A stretch of DNA of 64,000 nt from Apis mellifera (taxonomy: Eukaryota > Arthropoda > Insecta > Hymenoptera > Apidae), in NCBI RefSeq assembly GCF_003254395.2, contig NC_037639.1, positions 5,725,001 to 5,789,000 of the forward strand. Reading direction: 5' to 3'. This document shows, piece after piece, positions 49,989 to 61,536 of the stretch. Every line of letters begins with the position of its first letter. Positions within the stretch are counted from its first letter, which is position 1. The notes beneath the pieces were generated by a model. That model was not told where the DNA came from, searched no databases, and worked only from the letters and a program-made list of their open reading frames with translations. Position numbers and translations under genes: made by a program.

Positions 49989-51730
49989 CATTCCCGTGAA
50001 TGAAACGTTTCGTAAATTAGATAATTAGCTTTACTTTGCTGCAGGTAAAAAGATGAATTATTTATTTATGGAATGGTAGAATGAAAATTCAATCGGGAAT
50101 TGTATATATATATATATATCTGTACATATTCGACTGTAATTAAATATTAAAATTCCTCGATAGATATTAATGCGATTTTAATGTTAATATCTCAATCGAA
50201 TGTTTTTCGCCAATTTAAATTTTCCTCCCCGCGTTACCTCATTTACATTACATCGAATTCGCCGCGCTCTCGCCGCCTTGTTTTGTTGTTTTAAATCAAT
50301 ATGCATAAATCTCGTTTCGATATGTTCGAAACAGGGCAAACAAATCCCTTACGAGATTGAAATTTTCGTTAAAATTTCCCCGAGGAAAAGAATCTCTGGT
50401 TCCACTTTATTCCCCCGGTATCGGAATGTTGCAATTCAAAAGCAAGCATAATTACAACGAAAAACGGTGGGAATTTATCCCACAGCTTTACGCCGCTTAC
50501 GAATTCGCCGTATTTGTTGGAAAATATATATATCATGGCCGACAAAAGCGCGTAATATCGCAGTAATCAAAACGGAAATACGTAACCCTGTTGCACAAAG
50601 AGGGAGAGAAACAGCAGAACACTTTCCACACGGTAGGGTCGAGCCGCGTATTGTTCCACAAAAGGGGGTTGCTCCAAGATGGTGGAGTGAGATTGAAATT
50701 CTGAAATTCAAAGTGGCGAGAAAAGATTTGCGGTTCGGCGAAACGATCAAATATTAAATTATCAAACACTGCTCGAGTATTACTACCTTCGTATTAATAC
50801 CATTTACTATGCTCTTACGAAGAGCAGAGTGGAAGAAAGGAGAGGAAAGAGAAGAAGAGTTGGTCGCGTCGCACGAAGGGGAAACGCGTGGAGAGAATTT
50901 GTGTGCACGGAGGGGGCGGGTAGGGAAGCATAGTTTCATGCGCATTATAAATACAAATAGGAGGATGGAATGGTGGGGAGGGGAAAGGGTGGTGGAAAGA
51001 GAAGAGAGGTCGAAGAAGGTGTCGGTGCTGAAGCCCTGCGGGATACGACCCCCGTGGTGAGCACACGACTCCCGAAACAGCCTCCGTTTGGGAATCCGCG
51101 CCTGCCCCGTCCGGCCAAGTCAACCTGTCGACCGTTTCTTTTCGAGTGGCCGAAATTGATGAAGAATGTCCCTCGGAACCAGATTATAGATTATAGATTA
51201 TCGGCCACCGATGTAGCCACAACTTCCGTCACACGATTATTTTAATTTTCTCTTTTTCTTGCATTAATTCGACGCGTTAATTCGACAAAAAGGACAATTT
51301 GTATTTGATTTATCTACGATCTGTGATGCGCGGCGGGCAGAATTTGGCGGAAGAATAAATTTTCACCGGTTGAAAAATTTCGATGGATATTCGGATGGAG
51401 CCGATAGGAAGCGAGGCTCTCGTAACGATTGTTGGCCGCAATGATAAATAATTGCAATTAGCGTGGGATTGTGTTTACGATCGAGCCACGTGTGAATATA
51501 TTCCACGTGATATTGAAATAGAATGGCACGAGATTACTCTCGTTCCACCCCCTCCCCATATACGGATAAATAATTCCGTAAATTTGTCCAATTGTTACCC
51601 GACAACGTTTAAATTCCGTTCCGTTGATCGATCAATTCCCGTTATCCTCGAAATTATCCTACATTACATATCCCTGTGGAAAATATAAAGAGCCACGTTT
51701 TATAGCTCGACGAAAAGAGAGAGAGAAACA

Positions 51731-51753
51731 GAGAGAGAGAGAGAGAGAGAGAG
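51731..51753. repeat. (GA)n microsatellite
   Basis: Pure GA dinucleotide run. Confidence 0.9.
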
Positions 51754-54366
51754 GCAATATTTCTCCTCGACGAAAAATCTCCCTAGTCGTAAACTTGTTT
51801 TCACGGTTTGGAGAACGGTTCCACGGGACGATGAAAGAAAGCAAGAAATCAGGGGGCGAACGCGGTTGGGATGGCTGGTCGAAAGACGGATCTATTAAGG
51901 CTGCGGCGGTTGGGGCCGTGCTACTTGGGGGGAGGGGGGGAGGTTTAGACCTGTAATTAACCGGTAGCTCTTTTACTCGCGAGAGAGCGTAACAACTGGC
52001 CGTTTAACGGTCCACTTTTATTGGTCGCTTATTGGTTATTTTTGGGGGGCCGTTCACTGGCCCTGGGCGCCGACCGCCTCCGGCCTTACGTGCCACGTAA
52101 CCGGAAGCCGGAAGTGGAGAAGATCGGTTGTGGATAATGGAAAGTATCGTTTTGCACGCTGACACTTAACACTTAATACCGGAGAGCACTGGGTGGTGGC
52201 ACTCCTCGATTCGAATATCGAATTTGGCAGAGTGATTACGGGCCGCGGGTTAATGGATCGCTCGCGTGCCGACGAGTTTTACCCGCGACGATCATCCTCC
52301 GCCTCGCAGGGGGCGTGGAAACTCGTTCTCGCCTCCTCTTCCTTTTTTCTCGCGAATTCTCCATCCTCTTTTTCCTCTCCCCTCCTCCTTTGGAAACGAG
52401 CCTTTCACCATCCCTTCCTGTTTAGAACAGACAAACTGTTCTACAAATTATTTTCACTAATTGAAATCGTGTTCGAATCGACTTTAAATGTGGATATCGA
52501 TTTTGTAAAGCAATCGTAAAAGATCTTATCTTATTATTGGCAAATTAATGGAGATAGTTTTGTAAAATTCATAATTTTGTATTTGATATTCCAATTCCTT
52601 CTTTTTTTCTTTGTACATACGCTAGATCGAATTTGATCGTTGGAGGGAATTTTAATCGAGTCTCTAGCCGGTGTTCTCAGCGGCCAGAATTAATTTCTCG
52701 CGGGATGCATACCGATAAACGATCAATAACCGCGCGAAACGAAGCTTTCGCTAATAAAATCCATTAAATCCGGGGCCGAAGAAAATGAGCTAGACGCAAA
52801 TTGGATCACCCGGCCTCTCTTCATCGTGTTAGCCTACCTACTTGGAGCCTTACTACTCTTTCTCTCTCTCTCATCCTGCCCGTATCGGGAGGGTGGGCGC
52901 AACAAAAGTGAAGCTTACAGTATCATGATTTTAGCTTCGCACGTGTCCAACGTGCCCGTCCTAAGTTTGCTAAGCGAAGTGCACTCACGGAAGTAGTACC
53001 CGTTGTTTGTTAGACGGCACTATTAAGCGCACTTCACGGCTCGTTCGGGTTCGAGTGCTCTTCTACCCCGCTCGCTCGTGCCCGCCGATTTTAAACCAGA
53101 AGTATCGGCCGCTGTCAGCGAGCCCCGGCCTTTTGATTAATTAATCGTCTGAAATGATGAATATCCCTCGGCCCAGCGGGTGTTTTTCACCGTTCCGTTT
53201 AATGTTTACCGTAATCTATCTATTATTCACCTTTGTGTTGCGCTCTTTGATAATGCGTTTGCGGATCGTGAGCGACGGGATAATGCAGCGATTATACAAG
53301 GAATGCATCTTTTCCTTGGGAGGGAAGAATTGAGAAATATTACTTGAAACGAAGGAAATTATTTGAAATATAAATTGGGATCTATTTTAAAGAGAAGCAA
53401 GATTTTTTTTTTTAATCTTGGCATTTATGAAAAGAATGTGAGTTAACTAGTTAGAAATAGATCGGTCTTCTTCTTGTGGAAAAAGTCTAAGTCGAGTCTG
53501 GGTTACGTGTTATCGTATCGAGAAACGTGTAGTCGAGTGCAACGTGATAGTTTGGTATGATCGAAGGTTTCGCGGTTGAACGGTTTTGCAACTATTATCT
53601 GGAACGAGGGCTGGAACAGCGAGGCTCGAGATTATACGCAATTAACGCTATAACGACCGCCTTGGTCAAATTGGATTATTTTTTTCCGGCAACGTTTCAA
53701 TCAACCCCGTCAACGTCCCCTTCAGCTATATCGAAAGATTCGACCCTGCAATTACTTTGCTAATTAAATCACGATCGCTTCCGTGGCAGATGTTTCTTCC
53801 ACGGTCAACGACAGGTACTAAAAAATTGAAATATTTGAAAAAGAAACGAATCGGGATATATACATATAATTGTGTGATTCGTAAAGAAAAATATAAATTT
53901 ATTCGCACACGTCTTCTGCATCTATTTTGAAACAGATGAATTATTCATCTGGTTAATTTGACTTTAAATTCGATAGAAGAGTATCGTAAAATTACACGAT
54001 CAAATATATTGGAATATTTTATTTAAGACTATTTCTCTCTTCATCCTGATTAAAATTAAAATTACGGAAACCACCTCTTTTTATCAACACTCCGTCATTA
54101 GAAACTCGATCAAAGGACAAGTGTTACGACGAAACCGACAATTATCCTCACCCCTACTATCTACTCGCAACACAGTCACATTTTCCACGCTCCTTTTAAT
54201 AGCATTCCTCCTGTCTTATTTATGCACCTCGTTCAACCTGCCAAATATATTCCGCCTTTCCTGCTGCCCGTGTCCCTCCCCAAAACCCCCTCGAGCCCTC
54301 TTCTCGCCGATTCTCTCTTTTCTCCTCGTTTTTCTCCGTTCGACCACGAAAACGAAAGGAGAAAAT

Positions 54367-54400
54367 ACATATATATACACACACACACATATATATATAT
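54367..54400. repeat. TA/CA compound microsatellite
   Basis: A TA run, then a CA run, then a TA run, in a short alternating purine-pyrimidine segment. Confidence 0.9.
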
Positions 54401-55282
54401 TCAGTGTTGTCCCTCCTAGAAGAAACCTAAAACTGATGGTTAATTATATTCGTCCCGCAACCGAACTTGGAGAGGGAGGGAGGGTGAGTCTTTTTTAGTT
54501 TTGCGGCACGCGCCGCCACGTGGCTGGTCGCCGCGGACCCGTGAAGAGGAAACGAGCAGCGAGCGTGTTCGGCTTATGCCGAGTCGTGTATACTGTTACC
54601 GATACGCGGAGCCCTCTCCATCCTGGAGATGGAAAAGAGGCACACGCCGCTGAGTGAACTGCGAGAAGTGCTTGCGCCATTATCGCCCCCCCTGAAATCG
54701 GGCACAATGGACCGATTCCCGTGCGAATGAGATTTGGAGGATACGTTTGCGAGGATAAATTGGAATAAGAGGAAATAGTCGAGTTCTTTCGAATTCAATT
54801 CGTGGGATGGATTATATAGATTTTCGTGCCCGATTTGGATTCGTATGGATCGTGTAAAGGAGAGATTTTTTGATTCTCAGAACGAATGATCGAGCGACTG
54901 TCAAAATCATTCGTCGTAATTTGATATCCATTCCAATGATAAGATACATTTGCCAAAGTTCATTCTCTGGTAAAATTCGACGATATATTCCGCAAAATGT
55001 GACGTTCATTGCCATTTCATTGGCGCATTGGCGCGTGACGATTCCTGCCACCGGGCAAGGAAATGCCAAGGTCTTGTAACGACTCTCACCTTCAACTTGC
55101 AAAGAGCAAGGGAAAGGGAGGATGGGATAACCCGAGGAGAAAATGTCTTCGCTATTATCAAATTTTGTAATTTTTACACAACGACGATCGAAAGTTCAGA
55201 AGAATCGTTTGTTAGCCTCGCCCCGAGTCTCAAATGTCATCAACTTTCCTCATCTACACTTTGAATCTACTACACTCTATAC

Positions 55283-55310
55283 GAAGAAGAAGAAGAAGAA
55301 GAAGAAGAAG
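55283..55310. repeat. (GAA)n microsatellite
   Basis: Nine GAA units plus one base. Confidence 0.95.
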
Positions 55311-55820
55311 CAACAGCAAATTGTCGCCGCGTGTGGGTGAAAAGGGCCCGTTTTGCATTTCGAGAAAAGACATCGTAGCACGCGAGCATCCCTTTCAATG
55401 GCGAAACAATCACTCTCGATCATTAACCCTCGATTCTTCCTCCGCCAAAAATTACACACGTCCGATGCACCTCCTCCTCCTCATATGGCATCACAAACTC
55501 GTGGCACGGCTCTCTCACGCCGCCCAATTTCCCCGGGCGACGATAATTCGGATTCCAAATGCCCGGTTCGAAAAAAAAGGAAAAGGAAACGAACTTTTCA
55601 ACCCCTCGACCGCGGGTTGCTTTACGATGCTTACGCGGAACGATAATGCTCAGCTCGGGCCTTAAGTAGAGGGAACGGCGAAACTATTCGAGCTTCTTCG
55701 TCCCGCGAGCGAAAATGCGAGCGGCGCGTGGGATTTGGGACAGCTGCGCCCGGGACAATTAATATGAATTATGGTAAACACCATGGAGTGAAAGGGATGA
55801 TCCGTGGGATTCGCGTATTC

Positions 55821-56662
55821 GAAGGCAGCCGGGCATAGGAGAGTTTGCCCGAGGCATCGCGAATATTTTTGACGTGTGTTTTTTTACTTATTTATTTATG
55901 TAGGGTCGCAGATGATTCTTGGCGCGAATTGGGAAAGAATTTTGAAAGAAAAGGACGGGGGTCGAAGATATCACGCTGAAGAATCGGTTGATAAATTTTG
56001 GTTTAATAAATTTATCGTGGAGATTAGAAGGCAGTCGAGGATAAGAGAATTTGCATCGCGAATATTTTTGACGTATGTTTTTTTATTTATTTATTTATTT
56101 ATTTTTTTTACGTAAGATCGCAGATGATTCTTGGCGCGAATTGGGAAAGAATTTTGAAAGAAAAGGGCGGGGGTCAAAGATATCACGCTGAAGAATCGGT
56201 TGATAAATTTTGGTTTAATAAATTTATCGTAGAAATTAGAAGGCAACCGGGGATAGGAGAATTTGCCCGGGGCATCGCGAATATTTTTGACGTATGTTTT
56301 TTTATTTTTTTATTTATTTATTTTTTTTATGTAGGATCGCAGATGATTCTTGGCGCGAATTGAAAGAATTTTGATGGAAAAGGGTTTGGAGGGCGGGGAT
56401 CGAAGATATAGATCGCGTCGAAGAATCGGTTTGATAAATTTATTGTGGAGATTAGAAGGCAGTCGAGGATAAGAGAATTTGCATCGCGAATATTTTTGAC
56501 GTATGTTTTTTTATTTATATATTTATTTTTTTATGTAGGATCGCAAATGATTCTTGGCGCGAATTGGGAAAGAATTTTGAAGGAAAAGGGTTTGGAGAGC
56601 GGGAGTCGAAGATATAAATCGCGTCGAAGAATCGGTTTAATAAATTTATCGTGGAGATTAGA
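55821..56662. repeat. Four-copy tandem array, 204-219 bp period
   Basis: Four copies of a unit with landmarks GAATATTTTTGACGT, a T-rich run with TTTATTTATT, GATGATTCTTGGCGCGAATT (starting at 55911, 56123, 56342 and, with one change, 56546) and AAGAATCGGTT. The periods are 212, 219 and 204 bp. Copies differ by substitutions and by small insertions in the T-rich run and the AAAGG region. Open frames of about 79 and 136 codons follow the array but break at different points in each copy and show no domain, so they are not genes. Confidence 0.9.
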
Positions 56663-58637
56663 GCGGGCACGACACTCGAGGCTTGCAATTATGAGCGTTA
56701 TAAAACGGATGCATGTACGAATATCAATCGAAACATTCCATTTGCCCCGTGGCGCGAATTTCTACATACGAATTTTTGTTTCCTCCAATAGGGCCGTGGG
56801 TGACTTGCCAACGTCGTTATGTAACGATACTCGTGTCATAAATTTATATAACTAAAGTAACAAGCAATTAAAAGGAAGAAAAGAAGGATCGTTTAATTGG
56901 AAATTTTTCTCGAATGGAGAAAAAATTTCTCAGAATTGGAAATCGTTTAAATTCTCCATTCGAGCTGTTACATAAAATTCGTCGCAACTTGTTTAAACTT
57001 TCTATCAATTAAGTCTAAGCTGTATTATGAATTATCACGGCAAGCGAGCCAATTTTATCGATGTAGGTCAACGGCTCTGCAAGCTTGCTTTAATTAGAGT
57101 TATCAGGTTGTAAATTAGAGGCCCTATTCCAACGCACTCGAATCTGTCGGCATGTTTTCGATCGGCCGCCACGATATCTATTTCCCCTTAATTTCTTGCA
57201 CGCGACACGCCCCCGCCGCGAAAATGGCTCCTTAGAGATTTATTGGCCGTTCCAATTTCCTTCTAATTGGCATCGTTGCCAACGCCGATCCGGGTTACGC
57301 GTAATTATAGAAATCAACGGACCAATTTTCGTTCGGGAATCGCGAAACTTATTTTATCATCGCGATACATAAATACAATCAACGCTACAATATCGAAATA
57401 AATTCGAAAAGTTTTTAATTTAACATCGAACTCTTGATAAGTTAAAATTTGTGCATTGTTATGTATCGATATTCCAAGAAAGAAATAAATTCAAATTCGA
57501 AGGAATGAAAAAATGAAACTTTTTCGACAGTTTTGCGCTTAATGTTAACGTTTCCGAATATCGACGAGAATGATTAAGATTCCTGGACAAAGGCTGGCCC
57601 ATTAACTCGGACAATCCCTGTCCGATACGCCACCCAGATAACGCATCCCTCCTTCCCTTTATCATTATTCCGTGTAATAATTTTCAACGCGGCCCGGTTC
57701 AACGCGCACGCCACGCACAAAGACATAAAATCCTGTAAATAATAATAATCGGCCCCGGTCTCGATCGGGTAAACGTATCGATATTATTATCATCAACCGC
57801 GCCGAGTCGAGCGTTCATTGTACACGGATCGATTGTACGGCTCGAACGAACTCTAATTAGCGGCCGATCATCTGCATACGAATCGTTCCCGACGGTAAAC
57901 TCGAAGATAGTTTTTTCCTCCTCTCCTCTTCGAAAAACCCGTTATTCGAGTTAAAAACCCGCCTTCAGAGGCTCGCGCAATAGGGCGAGTTTAAGCCCGT
58001 TTTAACGGATTAATGGAGCCTATTCTGGAATATATTGCATTACTCATTTGATACTACTTTGATTAATCGATATTAAACGTTTCAGTTTACTCAAATATTC
58101 TGTACAAACATTTTACAATTGGTTTAAATAAAATATCATTGATAAATTTTAACACGTTACAGGATTACAAATCTTGTCGCGATAAGAAGTACGGGTGTGC
58201 GTAATAATCGTGAAAAAATTCGAATACATCGAATATCTTGAGGCTTGAGCCAATTTTTCCCGATATCAATCAACCGGTAACGAAACCGCCGCTGGAAGAT
58301 CCATTCGATACGGTTATATATAGCCGCTATGGATCGGACGCTATCGGCAGGAATATAAGAGAGACTTTAATTTGAAAAACGTCAGTGGCAGTGCGCCCAA
58401 TTGTAAATGGAATCGCGGATATTCCCGGCCTTCCACTGATTGGCAAGTTTTCCGAGATATACCGGCCGGTTGATAGCCGATAGACGAAAATTAATACCCG
58501 TGAAACCCGTGGGTGGGTGGTTCGACGGTAAACGACGAATTCAATATTTTGAGGGACAAATCGTTTGACATGCACGAGGAGGAGGCGGTTGTTCACCTGT
58601 CGGTTGCCTCTCTCTGACAAAATAATTAGTTTCCATG
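56663..58637. other. Intronic/intergenic stretch, nothing recognised
   Basis: Mixed composition, no open frame with protein-like content, no repeat family recognised. Confidence 0.45.
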
Positions 58638-59199
58638 TCTCGCCGCGTGAGAAGAACCCTCTCTCTCTGGAAATCGCGAGTATCGATCAAAAATTTGCGC
58701 TCCATTCTTGTATACGTGAAATATCATCGATGCAATTCCTCTAGAGTCTTTTAGAAGAACCATCTTGCATTCTCTTATTTTCTCGTCTGGAATCGGACGA
58801 TTTAATTTTTATTTTAATTTTAGATGCATCTCGCCACGTGAGAAGGATCTTCTCTTTCTCTCTAGAAATCGCAAGCATCGATCAAAAATTTGCGCTCCAT
58901 TCTTCTATATGTGAAATATCATCGATGCAATTTTTCTAGAGTCTTCTAGAAGAACTATCTTGCATTCTCTTATTTTCTCGTCTGGAATCGGACGATTTAA
59001 TTTATATTTTAATTTTAGATGCATCTCGCCGTGAGAAGGATCCTCTTTCTCTCTCTGGAAATCGCGAGTATCGATCAAAAATTTGCGCTCCATTCTTGTA
59101 TACGTGAAATATCGTCTTTTCTCTACGAAAAGAAAAAGCATCTTGCACTCTCTTATTTTCCCGTCTGGAATCGGACGATTTAATTTTTACGAGATGCAT
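58638..59199. repeat. Three-copy tandem array, ~191-195 bp period
   Basis: Units start at 58638, 58829 and 59024 with TCTCGCC and GTGAGAAGGA, and share AAATCGCGAGTATCGATCAA, TTTGCGCTCCATTCTT, CTTATTTTCTCGTC and TGGAATCGGACGATTTAATT. The third unit lacks about 20 bases around the ATCGATGCAA segment and carries a different short sequence there. Minus-strand frames of 66-78 codons across the array are repeat artefacts. Confidence 0.9.
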
Positions 59200-59530
59200 C
59201 ACAACTCGTTCGATTTATTTATCTGTCGCGTGAAAAAACGAAATCGGTGAAAGTGGACGCGAGTTGTGATCGATTCGCGACCTCTTTCTCTGCTCCGTTG
59301 GACGATCGTTTAAAAAAATCGTCCCCTCCATTTAATAGTTTATTCGTTTAATTGGAAAACTCGAAATTACTGTTTCGCGTTGATCGATCTTCTTCCACGC
59401 GTAAAACCGTGGCGGGCAAACGCGTTCGATGGTAATTTGTTCGTTAGTATTATACAATCTGGACGATTAATCTGCAGTTGGTTAACTCGGAGATAGCAAT
59501 TACGAAGCATTAAATCATAATAATACGTAT

Positions 59531-59551
59531 ATACGTACGATTCGTACGTAT
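59531..59551. repeat. 21 bp near-perfect palindrome
   Basis: Two 10-base arms (ATACGTACGA and its complement) around one central base. Confidence 0.85.
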
Positions 59552-59612
59552 TATCTTGCGTTTTAATCTCGTGTTTGGATATTAATGCGCGGGGAATTGT
59601 ATTAACACCGTG

Positions 59613-59635
59613 CTCACGTATCGCCGATACGTGAG
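59613..59635. repeat. 23 bp near-perfect palindrome
   Basis: Two 11-base arms (CTCACGTATCG and its complement) around one central base, 61 bases after the previous palindrome; both contain TACGT. Confidence 0.85.
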
Positions 59636-61499
59636 GATTACTTTTAAAAAAATGTCACGAATTTTGAACGTGTAAAAGTCGCGACGCGGCTCCTTAATTC
59701 GACTCGTTGAAATAAGTGGAAGGCAGTGGAGTTAACGTTGGATCGTCACGAGCGATAAATCCCTCCTCCATTTCTTTCCCTGCGAAATTTTTTAAACGAT
59801 TTGTTTATCGAAACTTTTTCGAACGATAAGAAAACGAAGCAAGGGATAGAAAACCAGGGAGAGATTTAAATAACTTCATCGATATCACCATGTGTGCATC
59901 CTATAAACATCTATTTTTATTATATCTACAAATAATGTTAATGCATCGCTCTTAAAACGCTTCGTTATCGATCTAAATCTTATCTCGTCCGATCTCTCCG
60001 TTTATTACCTCGATTATTATCTCGAAAAATGTGTTCGCATCCTTCCTTCCCAATTTTTCTTCCTCCCTTCGTCCATTTTTTATCCTTGCCTATCCCCATT
60101 CTTTCGAAATGACTTCATACGCGCTCGAGTACACGACACACAACCGTCTCTCTCTCTTCTCAACGTTTTAATGGTAATTAGGAAGCATTCGTTGGGCGAG
60201 TAAAATTGTAATTGGCCTTAATAATAGCGTAACCGATCCGATGACGATGATGGCCTAGTCCCGATCACTGGTGAAATTTAAACGGTCTCACGAGATAACG
60301 CGCGTTTATAGATAATTTTGTCCCATTCGATGGGATAAAAAATGCCGTGTACAATGCGAGGATTCGAGGGTAGCGCGCAGCGTCTTCTTGGAGACTTGTC
60401 TTATGGATACACACCGGGGTACGCTGCGATAGCTGCAGGCTGATAGATGTCGGCTAATTATGTAGCCGAGAAGAAGTCTTCGTGGCCACGTCCGGCCAGG
60501 AAGAGAGCCCTTGCCTCGCATTCTTTCCTCGGTCCCTCGAGTCGCGGACCGACCACCCATTGACAATAAAAATGTCTTCGCGCCGCTTGGACAACAGAAA
60601 TCACGCCGTTGTATGTGTGGAAAAAAAATCTTACGTTTCGAACAATCTTCCTTCGTTCATTCATTCCGTATAATCATATCGAGGGATGAGAGGATTGTGA
60701 GATTAAATAAATTAAATTGATTCGCGAAAGATAAGAGCGAGTTTATAGAGATAAGTGAATTCAATACGATTTCTCTTTATTAAGTGATTATTAAATCACG
60801 ATTCGTTGTTATTAATAACGAATAACGTTTATTTTGATCTGATTTTTCGATGCATCACGTACGTCGTGTTTAAAAAAATGGTTTGTCTAAGATAAGAACA
60901 TCTATTCGTAGATAAAGTATGTCAATAGGTTTAATCCAATTGTTTATTTTTCTTTTTATCTTAAATTTTTATACAAGATCATATACGTTTTTTCATTCGA
61001 GTAATCGCGAGATCGTTTATCTATATACGGGTGATATCATAATATGGGAAAACCTAAATTAATTTTCTCTACTGTACACGAGATAACTCGAGATAAAAGA
61101 AAAATATCCAAGCTCGCTTTCGAACGACACTTGCAATACTTTTCAACATGCTCAGAATAGAATAGAAATCCATACAGTTTAAAATTCGATCGCTCGACCC
61201 ACACGTTCCATCTCCAAGCGACTTTTTTATCATCGTTAAGGATCGTGTGTCCCGATCGACGCAAGAGGGGATTAGAGTAGAACCGAATTGGAGTTGGAGG
61301 CCATTATCATTTATCCCCTTCCGGCGAGTCTTTACGAATTCCTCTACGTCCTTGGCTCGAGCATCACGAAACGCGGAGCACGAGGCGCAAAACGGGCACG
61401 CACGCGGTGATCGCGATGCCCCAAAACTCTCTCCCCCTCTCTCTCTATCTGGAGGAAGGTGGAGGCGTTGCGTTGTTTCTTTGCGTCCGTCGGTCGGTT

Positions 61500-61536
61500 C
61501 CGTCCATCCGTCCGTCCGTCCGTCTGTCCGTCCGTT
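61500..61536. repeat. (CCGT)n short tandem repeat
   Basis: A run of CCGT units with a few changes. A weaker, similar CCGT/CTGT run lies at about 48092-48115. Confidence 0.9.

Larger units (their letters stand above)
36908..55820 (+). other. Presumed large intron, first part
   Basis: No exon with convincing splice sites and protein-like coding was found. The DNA alternates between AT-rich parts and CpG-rich or purine-rich parts (39880-40450, 42340-42620, 47900-48600, 50780-51120, 51900-52420). Moderately GC-rich blocks such as 38210-38600, 45430-45560 and 52640-53120 look like sequence under constraint and may be enhancers, but nothing in the window alone proves it. Simple repeats inside are listed separately. 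Confidence 0.4.
59200..61499. other. Intronic/intergenic stretch, nothing coding recognised
   Basis: Mixed composition. It contains the two palindromes near 59.5-59.6 kb listed separately and no supportable exon. Confidence 0.4.

Noticed and set aside
52975..53040. Hairpin from GAAGTGCACT and its near complement GCGCACTTC
   Set aside because: Only about nine of ten bases pair and the pairing does not extend, so it is not distinguishable from chance.
55876..56855. Three similar frames (79, 79 and 136 codons) resembling a small protein family
   Set aside because: They are the tandem 204-219 bp repeat read in frame; copies break at different places and end in T-rich runs.
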